The notes under the pieces are model-generated. The model made no database searches. It was not told the DNA's origin and was given only the letters and a program-made list of their open reading frames with translations. DNA of 57,439 bases from an uncultured bacterium (GTDB lineage Bacteria > Bacillota > Clostridia > Lachnospirales > Lachnospiraceae). The translations under genes and the position numbers were made by a program. Each line of letters begins with the position of its first letter. Positions within the stretch are counted from its first letter, which is position 1. The stretch is taken from the NCBI GenBank assembly GCA_947063875.1, contig CAMSTY010000016.1, positions 1 through 57,439 on the forward strand, read 5' to 3'. This document shows, one piece after another, positions 1 through 8,207 of this stretch.

Positions 1-37
1 CGCCTTTTCCAGAAGTAATTACAATGACTTCACTCAT
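1..37 (-). CDS. minD: Septum site-determining ATPase MinD (N-terminal fragment)
   Basis: Only the first 12 codons are inside the window; the gene runs off the left edge. They read MSEVIVITSGKG, the start of the deviant Walker A region of MinD-type P-loop ATPases. An AGGAGG ribosome-binding site lies at 44-49, 7 bases upstream of the ATG. MinD binds the membrane in its ATP form and recruits MinC to block FtsZ ring assembly away from midcell. It follows minC directly, the usual Firmicutes order, which supports the call despite the short fragment. Confidence 0.85.
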   Translation of the reverse strand, partial: MSEVIVITSGKG

Positions 38-108
38 AGAACGCCTCCTGAAAAATAACAATAAATACTCACTTACATTCTACCTTATAATCTGAGATTT
101 TTCCAGTG

Positions 109-774
109 CTAATTAAAATTTATCATATTTAAAAAGCTTTTTTTCATGGGTTTCGTACAAATACTCTCGTTTTCGACACAAGCAGTCATAGCACCCTTGC
201 CCAGCCGACGCCCCTTATCTCCATATTGACGGCTGTAAGAGCCAATCTTTAGCTGCAAGGGGGCCATTTCCAACGCTACAATCACGGATTCCTCATTGCC
301 GGAGATGCCGGCATGAGCGGTTCCTTTCAGGGTTCCCAGTATAATAATGTTCCCCCGGGCAGTTACCCGGGCGCCATGAAACACGTCGCCGATAATGACA
401 ATACTGGCTTCCGAGTCAAGAGATTCTCCCCGATGTAAATCTCCGCGGTAAAACTGACCGGTTCGGTAGGAAAGTTCCATCAGCTTTTGATTCAGCGCTT
501 TTTCGCACCGTTCAATCCTCTGTGCATCCTGGTCAATCAGACAAAGAATTTCAACACTGGAATTCTCCGTAATCGCATTGACAATCTGAAATTCTTCTCC
601 TGCAGTCAATTCTCTTCCCTCCAGCATCAATGCCATCTGGACACTGCCCCAAAAACGGGCATTTTCTCGGAATTTTGCTGCGATGTCAGACAGAAGTTCT
701 TCGAAAGTACAGTCCGGGTCAAGAATCACACTCATCCCCGATCTGCTGCTTTTGATCACTACCCTGCTCTTCAA
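109..774 (-). CDS. minC: Septum site-determining protein MinC
   Basis: Inhibitor of FtsZ polymerisation that works with MinD. The protein is 221 residues. Residues 1-100 form the N-terminal FtsZ-antagonising domain. Residues 105-185 form the C-terminal beta-helix with the family signatures YRGDLHRGESL (about 109-119), VIIGDV (126-131) and GNIIILGTLKGTAHAG (141-156), the part that dimerises and binds MinD. The start codon is TTG at 772-774, preceded by GAGGGGAG about 4 bases upstream; a GTG five codons in is an alternative. It lies 78 bases after pbp2 and about 70 before minD, so it is part of the same transcript. Confidence 0.93.
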   Translation of the reverse strand: MKSRVVIKSSRSGMSVILDPDCTFEELLSDIAAKFRENARFWGSVQMALMLEGRELTAGEEFQIVNAITENSSVEILCLIDQDAQRIERCEKALNQKLMELSYRTGQFYRGDLHRGESLDSEASIVIIGDVFHGARVTARGNIIILGTLKGTAHAGISGNEESVIVALEMAPLQLKIGSYSRQYGDKGRRLGKGAMTACVENESICTKPMKKSFLNMINFN

Positions 775-852
775 CTTGCTCCCCTCTTTCCGGAAGGCAG
801 TTTCCTGGCCTTCCCCTGTGAATCCTTTTCTTCTGTCAGTCTTTTTGACAGA

Positions 853-3732
853 TCAGTCACCTATCGTGACATTAGAAACTCCGATTGCACCATGGTTCAT
901 GATATAATCAAGATCTGTGTAGCCATAATAAAACCGATAGACATTCTTCGCCAGAGAAGCTGCATGGGCAGAAGAATATCCATAAGGAATGTTGGTAGTT
1001 ACACAGACATCCGGATTGGTGTAAGGACCATAAGAGATGAAAAACGCATGGTTTCCTCTGGTCTTTACTTCCTGCGCAGTACCGGTTTTTCCGGCAATTT
1101 CCACCTCCAGGTCACGAAAGATACGGCTTGAACTGCCCTCATAAATTACGTTGTACATTCCCTGCTGGACAGCATCCCAGGTGGAATCCTGGATATCAAT
1201 ATGACCAGTCACCTTAGGAGAAAAATCTTCAATCAGTTCTCCCTTGGAGTCTGTCATCTTATCCAACAGACTTAAATCAAACACCGTCCCCCGATTGGCC
1301 AGCGCCGCCACATACCTGGAGAGCTGGATATTGGAATAACGGTTTGTCCCTTGCCCCATTGCGGAACGTTCCGGGTCTTCTGTGGACATCTGGGGGGCCA
1401 ACTCCGAAATCTCCACCCCTGACGGACGATCCAATCCAAACATGGAAGCATATTTTCGCAAAATCTCAAGTCCGCGTTCAGTAGAATACATCCCATTTTC
1501 ATCCGTAGACAATCGATGCGCTACTTCTGCAAAATAATAGTTGCAGGAGTTCTGAATCCCTCCAACCAGATTCAGGGGGCCATGCTTGCCCCAGTAAATC
1601 CAGCATTTGATATCCGGGGTTACCGCATCATAAACACCCGTGCAATCGATGGTCTCATCCAATGTAACAGCGCCTTCCTCAACCCCGGCAATCGCCGTAA
1701 TAGGCTTGAAAGTAGATCCAGGCGCCTTCTGAGCCTGCGTTGCATTATTATACATAGGAAGAGAAAGATCTTCCTGGAGCTGGTTGAAATAAGTAGCATC
1801 CACGGTCCCGGACAGACGATTATTGTCATAGCTGGGATATGTGACCAGCGCTTTCACCTCGCCGGTGTTCACATCCGTAATCACCACACTGCCGGTGCAT
1901 GGGTCTAAAGCCAGCTGTGCCGGCGTAATGTCAATATTGGAAATGCGGTCAATCATAAAAGTATAGGCATAATTATCACCATTGGAATTTAAAAGCTGTA
2001 TCTGCTGCTCATCATATGGAAGGACCTCCTGTGCATAGAGAGCCAGGCAAAGCTGGCGGCCGGTGATAACCTCGTCATTAACCAGATAACGGCAAATCAT
2101 TTTGTCAAAGCGGCCATCCGACCGGAGTTCCTCCAGCACAGTATCCACCAAAACCTCATAAATGGAATCCGCATTAGAATATTTGTCGCCCACATCCAGG
2201 TGTGTGGTATCAATCCAGTTATCTGCAATTCCGGCATAGATATAATCCCGCAGACTGATCTCATCATCACGCCATGCCAGATAGGCGTCGCTTTCCGTAT
2301 CAATGCTGTCCCGTTTTACAATTCCCACCGTCTCGCCGGACAGATAATTGTAAATATAAACCATATAAGCCACCATATCTTTAGGAAGGTCTTTCATGAT
2401 GGTTGCATGTTCACTCATCAATTCCTGGCGCAGCCGCTCCAGAATACGTTCCTTACTGGCAGAGAAATTGCCATAAATCTCGCGTTCAATAGGAGAAGCC
2501 CCTTCAGCAGCCATGGCATCCAAGGACAGCACATTATTATTAATCAGCTGATAATAAGCGTCTTTAATCGGTATCTCAATCTTGGAGGCATCGGTGGTGG
2601 AGGTTATCTCTATATCATAGTTCTTCAGCTTATCCACCAGAATACCTGCCAGCTGCTGTTCAATTAAATGATAAATGCCAATCTGCAGTTCCCGGTCAAT
2701 CGTCAAATAAATGTCATTTCCGGTGGTCGGTTCCGTCTCAGACACTACCTCCATAATACTGCCCATATTGTTGACGATCAGGTTGCGATGCCCTTTCCCC
2801 CCCTGAAGCTTGGTCTCCATCTTATATTCAATGCCGGTGCGCCCAACAATATCATTGAGCTCATATTCCGGATTCTCTTTCTGCAATTCTTCCAGGTGAT
2901 CTTCCTGCATTTTGCCGGTATATCCGATAATAGGGGCAAAATAAATGCTGTCGTTGTACATCCGTACGGTGGTTTCTTCAATATTGACCCCCCGCAGCTG
3001 CCACGTATTTTCCAGGATCTCGGCCATTGTCCCTTCATCCACATGGGATGTGATCGGAATCGCTTCGTATTTTTTATAGGCTGTCAGAGACATCGTATAA
3101 CGGATGTTAAAAATATCCAGTGCCTCCTCCTCTGTCAATAGAAGCGGATTGCCGCGGTCATCCTTCATCTCATCGAGCCGGTAACGTTCCCAGCGCGCCT
3201 GCAAAAGTTCATGAGGACTCACTGCTGTCGGATACTTACCGTCAGGATCATTCAATTCATCCAGAGAACGAAGGCCGTAATAGTCTCTCAAAAAACGCAG
3301 CCTCGCGGCTTCGGAACTGCTGGTGTAAATCATCCGGCCGCCTTCATCCAACCCGATCTCCAGCTTTCCCTGCACACTATAGCCATGTTTTTTTAAAATG
3401 CGGACCAGGCGCAGCAGCATGGCATTCATGGAAGCAGAATCCGGATAGGCGCCGATATCCTGAATCGTCACCGAATAGGCCGGCTCATTATAGGCCAGAA
3501 GGTAACCATTGCAGTCATAAATATTCCCCCGGGTACCGGGAATCGACACCTCCCTCTGTGTCAGCTTCTCATACTCGCTCAAATAGTCTTCACCAGCCAC
3601 AATCTGCAGATTAAACAGCTTAACAATCAAAATCGAAAACATAACCATATAAACCGCTCCGAGCGCAAACAAGCGTGAACTGGCAATCCTATGAAACAAT
3701 TCCTGAAGTATTTCCAGCAAATCCTTAAGCAT
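853..3732 (-). CDS. mrdA: Penicillin-binding protein 2 (class B transpeptidase), with a long insertion
   Basis: Class B transpeptidase that cross-links peptidoglycan during side-wall synthesis. A short cytoplasmic tail is followed by a membrane anchor at about 21-40, then the PBP dimerisation domain (about 60-330). The transpeptidase motifs are STFK (S673-K676, acyl-enzyme serine), SCN (729-731) and KTG (882-884), all intact. At 959 residues it is far longer than the 600-720 typical of PBP2. The excess is mainly about 240 residues between LTIDRELQ (about 343-350) and the strand beginning LDPCTG (about 609), plus an enlarged region at 100-220. ATG start; AAAGGAGAG lies about 12 bases upstream. 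It follows mreD by 7 bases in the mre operon, which suggests it is the elongation transpeptidase. Confidence 0.93.
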   Translation of the reverse strand: MLKDLLEILQELFHRIASSRLFALGAVYMVMFSILIVKLFNLQIVAGEDYLSEYEKLTQREVSIPGTRGNIYDCNGYLLAYNEPAYSVTIQDIGAYPDSASMNAMLLRLVRILKKHGYSVQGKLEIGLDEGGRMIYTSSSEAARLRFLRDYYGLRSLDELNDPDGKYPTAVSPHELLQARWERYRLDEMKDDRGNPLLLTEEEALDIFNIRYTMSLTAYKKYEAIPITSHVDEGTMAEILENTWQLRGVNIEETTVRMYNDSIYFAPIIGYTGKMQEDHLEELQKENPEYELNDIVGRTGIEYKMETKLQGGKGHRNLIVNNMGSIMEVVSETEPTTGNDIYLTIDRELQIGIYHLIEQQLAGILVDKLKNYDIEITSTTDASKIEIPIKDAYYQLINNNVLSLDAMAAEGASPIEREIYGNFSASKERILERLRQELMSEHATIMKDLPKDMVAYMVYIYNYLSGETVGIVKRDSIDTESDAYLAWRDDEISLRDYIYAGIADNWIDTTHLDVGDKYSNADSIYEVLVDTVLEELRSDGRFDKMICRYLVNDEVITGRQLCLALYAQEVLPYDEQQIQLLNSNGDNYAYTFMIDRISNIDITPAQLALDPCTGSVVITDVNTGEVKALVTYPSYDNNRLSGTVDATYFNQLQEDLSLPMYNNATQAQKAPGSTFKPITAIAGVEEGAVTLDETIDCTGVYDAVTPDIKCWIYWGKHGPLNLVGGIQNSCNYYFAEVAHRLSTDENGMYSTERGLEILRKYASMFGLDRPSGVEISELAPQMSTEDPERSAMGQGTNRYSNIQLSRYVAALANRGTVFDLSLLDKMTDSKGELIEDFSPKVTGHIDIQDSTWDAVQQGMYNVIYEGSSSRIFRDLEVEIAGKTGTAQEVKTRGNHAFFISYGPYTNPDVCVTTNIPYGYSSAHAASLAKNVYRFYYGYTDLDYIMNHGAIGVSNVTIGD

Positions 3733-3739
3733 TCCTTGA

Positions 3740-4246
3740 TCAATCTCTCCTTTTTTCCAGTTCCTCCAATCTCCGGTTGGTAAATAGGAAGGAACGATAA
3801 ATCAGCAGTGTCGCTACTACCGTAAAAATTGTCTCCGGCAGAATAATCTCTCCAAAATAGTACAAAAAGTCCAAACGATTGCGAATCAGAAAACTGAACA
3901 CATAAATATAACAGTTATAAGCCAACTCGTTCACCAGGCTTAAAATCAATGGCAGAGTAATGTAATCCTCATAATAATATTTGGTGCATATGCCATTCGC
4001 ATATCCGATGTGAATGTATAAAAGGGTGTAAAAACCGAAGGGGCCGCTATAGAACAGATCCAGCAAAATCCCGGCCAGCAACCCATACCACATCCCCGCT
4101 TCCTTCCCGTAAATAAATCCAAAGGAGAAGGTCAGAATCAACAAAAGATTAGGGGTGGCAGCCAAAAACGGTAAAAGCGGAAAAATCCCGTTTTGTATGG
4201 TAAATGCCAGAAGCATCAGCAATATATTTAAGATAATCCGTCTCAT
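3740..4246 (-). CDS. mreD: Rod shape-determining membrane protein MreD
   Basis: Integral membrane protein of 168 residues from the elongasome. Several hydrophobic helices are visible, with the N-terminus entering the membrane at once and a characteristic stretch near residue 45-65 containing YGKEAGMWYGLLAGILLDL. MreD connects MreC with the transpeptidase and RodA machinery. Its ATG overlaps the stop of mreC by 4 bases (ATGA), which indicates translational coupling. It sits directly before pbp2, the classic mreC-mreD-pbp2 order. MreD sequences are poorly conserved, so position carries much of the call. Confidence 0.88.
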   Translation of the reverse strand: MRRIILNILLMLLAFTIQNGIFPLLPFLAATPNLLLILTFSFGFIYGKEAGMWYGLLAGILLDLFYSGPFGFYTLLYIHIGYANGICTKYYYEDYITLPLILSLVNELAYNCYIYVFSFLIRNRLDFLYYFGEIILPETIFTVVATLLIYRSFLFTNRRLEELEKRRD

Positions 4247-5112
4247 TCCTGGTCTCCCTGTCCCAACGGTATCTCGCCATCGGTCTCATCTTCTTTCAGT
4301 TCCAGGATCACCAAAACCTCCTGCAGATTATGAAAGCTGGCGGCCGGCACAAGATAGCCGGACTTGGTAAGCCTGGTGCCATCCGTCGTAATATCCGTGG
4401 CATAACCGATCAAAAGTCCGGGCAGATATTTGGAACTGATATTGGAGGTGACAATCCGGTCGCCATCCTTTACGTCGCCATCTTTGGTAATCTTGCTGAT
4501 CCGCAGCCGGCCCTCGGAAAAGAGCGTCAGGTCCCCTTCCACAAAACAAGTATCTCCTGATTGCTGGGCCATAGCGCTTACGCGGCTCGCGTCATCTATA
4601 ATGGAACGAACCGTGGCATAGTTGGCCCCCACATCCGTCACAATCCCCACCAGGCCTCCTCCGGCAATCACATTGGCATCTACCCGGACTCCGTCGGCGG
4701 AACCTTTATTGATCCGAAAGACCTGAAACCAGGCGCCGGAATCCTTGGCAATCACCCGTGCGCCGAGTTTTTCATATTGCTGGTAATCCTGATCTAGCTG
4801 ATACAATTCTCTCAGCCTCTGCAGTTCAAACTGCTCCGCCTGCAGACGGCTGTTCTCTTCCACCAGACCGTCAATCTGCTCACGCAGCCGTTTATTTTCT
4901 TCCACTGCTCCTTTAAATTGGCTGTAATCGGTAATCTCATTGTAAATCAGAGTCCCGGCGCGATTCACCCCGGACTGCACAGGAATCAGAAAATATCCGA
5001 ATCCCGTACGCAAAGGCTCCAGAAAGCTGTCGCGAATAGAAGTCACTGCAATCAGCAAAAGACAGACTATAGACATACCAACCAGAATATACTTGCTGCG
5101 TTTTGATTCCAT
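4243..5112 (-). CDS. mreC: Rod shape-determining protein MreC
   Basis: Bitopic membrane protein of 289 residues that scaffolds the elongation transpeptidase outside the membrane. There is a single N-terminal transmembrane segment (about 9-25), then a coiled coil rich in E, L and R (about 68-105), then the two beta-barrel domains containing VIAGGGLVGIV (about 148-158) and TSNISSKYLPGLLIGYA. The ATG immediately follows the radC stop codon with no intervening base, leaving no room for mreB, which normally lies here. Confidence 0.93.
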   Translation of the reverse strand: MESKRSKYILVGMSIVCLLLIAVTSIRDSFLEPLRTGFGYFLIPVQSGVNRAGTLIYNEITDYSQFKGAVEENKRLREQIDGLVEENSRLQAEQFELQRLRELYQLDQDYQQYEKLGARVIAKDSGAWFQVFRINKGSADGVRVDANVIAGGGLVGIVTDVGANYATVRSIIDDASRVSAMAQQSGDTCFVEGDLTLFSEGRLRISKITKDGDVKDGDRIVTSNISSKYLPGLLIGYATDITTDGTRLTKSGYLVPAASFHNLQEVLVILELKEDETDGEIPLGQGDQE

Positions 5113-5799
5113 CTATAACAATCCCCGTTCTTTCATACTTACATAAGAATATTCCCCGATTATCACATGGTCCTGAAGAGCAATCCCGATCATCCTGCCC
5201 GCTTCCCATACGCGCCGTGTCAGAATAATATCCTCCCCGCTTGGTTCCGGATCTCCGCTGGGATGATTGTGAACCAGAATCAGGCTGACCGCCTGATAAC
5301 GGAGCGCTTCAATAAAAATCTCCCTGGGAGTCGCAAGGGATGCATTGACCGTTCCTTTGGAAATCAGAATATCACGAATCAGCGACTGTTTGGTGTTAAA
5401 GAGCATAATGTAAAACTGCTCCTGTTCCATATGACGCATATCTTCCTGAAAGTATTCTGCCACCGTCCCCGGATCTTTAAAAACCAGAGTCTTCTCCCGG
5501 GCCTTCCGTTTCCAAATACGCCGCGATAATTCCCCGATACATAAAAGCTGAATTCCTTTGACCACACCGATCCCTTTTACCGATGTCAACTCCGGCAATG
5601 TCAGATGCAAAAGTCCTAAAATCCCATCTTTTGGATAATTCAAGGCAAGAATATCGGACGCGAGATCCAAGGAATTGGAATCTTTAAATCCACTTCGGAT
5701 AATAATCGATAAAAGTTCCACATCGCTCAGTCTCTCCGGGCCTTCCCTGAGGCAGCGCTCATAAGGTCTGTCATCATTGGGAATATCTTTTATTTTCAT
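5113..5799 (-). CDS. radC: RadC family JAMM-domain protein
   Basis: Member of the RadC/YsxA family. The 228 residues contain an N-terminal helix-hairpin-helix region (about 60-95, with SVKGIGVVKG) and a C-terminal JAB1/MPN metal-binding domain with HNHPSGDPEPS at 177-187 and D190, the zinc ligands of the family. The name comes from an old DNA-repair assignment that did not hold up; the biochemical role is unclear. It is commonly found just upstream of mreB-mreC-mreD in Firmicutes, as it is here except that mreB is missing. It is probably the first gene of the shape/division operon. Confidence 0.92.
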   Translation of the reverse strand: MKIKDIPNDDRPYERCLREGPERLSDVELLSIIIRSGFKDSNSLDLASDILALNYPKDGILGLLHLTLPELTSVKGIGVVKGIQLLCIGELSRRIWKRKAREKTLVFKDPGTVAEYFQEDMRHMEQEQFYIMLFNTKQSLIRDILISKGTVNASLATPREIFIEALRYQAVSLILVHNHPSGDPEPSGEDIILTRRVWEAGRMIGIALQDHVIIGEYSYVSMKERGLL

Positions 5800-5863
5800 C
5801 GTTCTCTCTTCCCTTCCACGTGACTCTCCAAATACGCAGCCGGAAAATGAGATACATTTACAT

Positions 5864-5892
5864 ATTTTACCACAAAATCAAATATGTGTACA
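5864..5892 (-). promoter_or_regulatory. Possible sigma-A promoter for the radC-mre operon
   Basis: On the minus strand a TGTACA (-35) is separated by 17 bases from TAAAAT (-10), 65 bases upstream of the radC start. The -35 element is a weak match and the region is very AT-rich, so chance matches are likely. Position at the head of the operon is the main support. Confidence 0.4.
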
Positions 5893-5917
5893 CAAAAATA
5901 AAGAAGTTTAGAAAAGT

Positions 5918-7210
5918 TTAATGGGCGTCAGGTATTTCCACAATTTTTGCATCCGCCAGTTTCTGCAGGGACATCAGGATTCCCAACTTGGCATGATACC
6001 AGGTCAGGCCGCCCTGAAAGTAGACGGCATAAGGCTCTTTAATCGGGGCGTCTGCGCTCAATTCAATCGATGAACCCTGGACGAATGCACCGGCCGCCAT
6101 AATCACCGGAGCATCATATCCTGGCATGTCCCATGGCTCCGGAGTGACAAAACTGTCTACCGGCGCCGCCGCCTGAATCCCCTGGCAAAAGGCAATAACT
6201 GCCTCTGGCGTGCCGAAAGTAATCGCCTGGATAATATCATGCCGGGACTGCTTCGCATCCGGCACCACCAAAAACCCAAACCGCTCATAAATATTTGCCG
6301 CAAAAATCGCTCCTTTTAAGGCCCCGGCCACCACCGTCGGCGCCAGAAACAACCCTTGATAAAAGGACTGGTTCAACCCCAGGCTTGCACCCACCTCTTT
6401 TCCAAGGCCGGGAGCGCTCAGTCGATAGGAAGCACGGTCAATACAATCCTGCCTTCCCACAATATATCCTCCGATCGGAGCCAACCCGCCTCCTGGATTT
6501 TTGATCAGAGACCCCACAATCATGTCGGCCCCTACATCGGTTGGCTCTTTTCGCTCTACAAATTCGCCATAACAGTTATCCACCATACAAATAATATCAG
6601 GTTTTATACCTTTGACAAAAGAAATCAATTCTCCGATCTTATCCACAGACAGCGTCGGCCTGGTTGCATATCCCTTGGATCGCTGAATGGTCACTAACTT
6701 TGTCCTCTCATTGATTGCCTGCCGGATTCCTTCCCAGTCAAAGGAGCCATCTGCCAGCAGATCAACCTGCCGGTATCTTATGCCATATTCCTTTAAGGAA
6801 CCTGCAGAGTCGCGGATTCCGATGACCTCCTCCAGGGTATCGTATGGTTTGCCAACCGGGGAAAGCAGTTCATCTCCTGGACGCAGATTTCCGGAAAGCG
6901 CCACGTGCAGGGCATGGGTTCCGCTGATCAGCTGCGGGCGAACCAGTGCGCTCTCGCCATGAAAAGCCAATGCATAAACTTCTTCCAAAGTATCCCGCCC
7001 CAGATCATTATATCCATAGCCAGTAGTGGCGGCAAAATGGATGTCGCTGACCCTGGCTTTCTGCATCGCCTGAATCACTTTCATTTGATTATATTCTGCC
7101 GTCTCGTCAATGCCGCGGAAACGTTCTTTCAAATTTCCCTCAATCTCCCGCGCAAAGTTTAAGATATCACGCTGAATTCCTAACTCTTCATACATTTGTT
7201 CCAGTTCCAT
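5918..7210 (-). CDS. Met-gamma-lyase family PLP protein (aluminium resistance protein family)
   Basis: PLP-dependent fold type I protein of the family annotated as methionine gamma-lyase family or aluminium resistance protein (YnbB-like). With the start at ATG 7210 it has 430 residues. SGTHALHVAL (96-105) forms the cofactor phosphate pocket, VDNCYGEF (210-217) carries the Asp that contacts the pyridine nitrogen, and SLIKNPGGG (234-242) has the presumed Schiff-base lysine K237. The substrate is not known for this family. I chose ATG 7210 over a longer frame from 7258 because AAGGAG lies about 9 bases upstream. The start overlaps the miaA 3' end by 23 bases, so it is co-transcribed with the mutSL-miaA set. 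Confidence 0.88.
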   Translation of the reverse strand: MELEQMYEELGIQRDILNFAREIEGNLKERFRGIDETAEYNQMKVIQAMQKARVSDIHFAATTGYGYNDLGRDTLEEVYALAFHGESALVRPQLISGTHALHVALSGNLRPGDELLSPVGKPYDTLEEVIGIRDSAGSLKEYGIRYRQVDLLADGSFDWEGIRQAINERTKLVTIQRSKGYATRPTLSVDKIGELISFVKGIKPDIICMVDNCYGEFVERKEPTDVGADMIVGSLIKNPGGGLAPIGGYIVGRQDCIDRASYRLSAPGLGKEVGASLGLNQSFYQGLFLAPTVVAGALKGAIFAANIYERFGFLVVPDAKQSRHDIIQAITFGTPEAVIAFCQGIQAAAPVDSFVTPEPWDMPGYDAPVIMAAGAFVQGSSIELSADAPIKEPYAVYFQGGLTWYHAKLGILMSLQKLADAKIVEIPDAH

Positions 7211-8186
7211 CAGAATTTTCTCCTTCTTTTTCTTTACGGCCTGCCAGAGCCTCCTCACGGCCGAATTCTTCCAAAATATGCCTTAGCACCCGTTCCTGCT
7301 GGAAATCAAAATCCTCCAGCTGCAGCCAGCGCACATTCCGTTCCCGTTTAAACCAGGTAAGCTGACGTTTGGCAAAATGTCGCGTATCACGTTTGAGTAT
7401 TGTGATCGCATCCTCCAGACTGCACTGCTGATTCAGATAATCCAGAATTTCTTTATATCCCAATCCCTGCATGGAAGTCATCCCCCGGCGGCAACCCATC
7501 TCCCGCAGCCGTTCCACCTCGGCAACCAAACCGGAAGCTATCATCTGATCCACCCGTTCTTCGATTCGACGGTAAAGAAGCGCACGGTCACAGTTTAAAA
7601 CATAATAATAGAACCGGTATGGAGAATCCTTTTCCCGTTCCTGTTGATTGTGCTTCGATATCGGCTGACCGGTAAGATGGTAAAATTCAAGTGCGCGTAT
7701 CACCCGCTTGCGATTGTTTGCATGAATCTGCCGTGCCGCATCTGGGTCTACCTTTGCCAATTGCTGGTGCAGGTATTCGTTCCCATACTCCCGGGCAGCC
7801 TTTTCCAGATCTGAACGCACGTCGGTATTAGGATCGTTTTCTTTAAAATCAATATCATACAGCAATGCCTGAATGTAAAATCCGGTTCCTCCTGCCACAA
7901 TCGGAATATGGCCGCGGGCATAGATATCTGACAATGCCTCTCTGGCCATAGATTGAAAAACCGTCACGTTAAAATCTTCCCACGGCTCCAGAACATCAAT
8001 CAGATGATGCAAAACGCCATTCCTCTCCTGGGTTGTCACCTTTGCCGAGCCAATATCCATATGCCGGTACACCTGCATGGAATCAGCACTGATAATTTCT
8101 CCGCCGACAGACTGTGCCAGACGAATGGAAAGAGCCGTTTTGCCAGCAGCAGTCGGTCCTGTCAATACAATCAATGGCTGTTTCAT
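7188..8186 (-). CDS. miaA: tRNA dimethylallyltransferase
   Basis: Transfers a dimethylallyl group to N6 of A37 in tRNAs that read codons starting with U, the first step before MiaB methylthiolation. The 332 residues show the P-loop GPTAAGKT (10-17), the DSMQVY motif (35-40) for tRNA and catalytic contacts, and GGTGFYI (99-105) for the prenyl donor. The C-terminal half carries the YKEILDYL and KRDTRHFAKRQLTWF signatures. It follows mutL by 21 bases. The last 15 or so residues are charged and dispensable-looking. Confidence 0.96.
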   Translation of the reverse strand: MKQPLIVLTGPTAAGKTALSIRLAQSVGGEIISADSMQVYRHMDIGSAKVTTQERNGVLHHLIDVLEPWEDFNVTVFQSMAREALSDIYARGHIPIVAGGTGFYIQALLYDIDFKENDPNTDVRSDLEKAAREYGNEYLHQQLAKVDPDAARQIHANNRKRVIRALEFYHLTGQPISKHNQQEREKDSPYRFYYYVLNCDRALLYRRIEERVDQMIASGLVAEVERLREMGCRRGMTSMQGLGYKEILDYLNQQCSLEDAITILKRDTRHFAKRQLTWFKRERNVRWLQLEDFDFQQERVLRHILEEFGREEALAGRKEKEGENSDGTGTNV

Positions 8187-8207
8187 AGGGATTCCTCCTC
8201 CGAAGAT

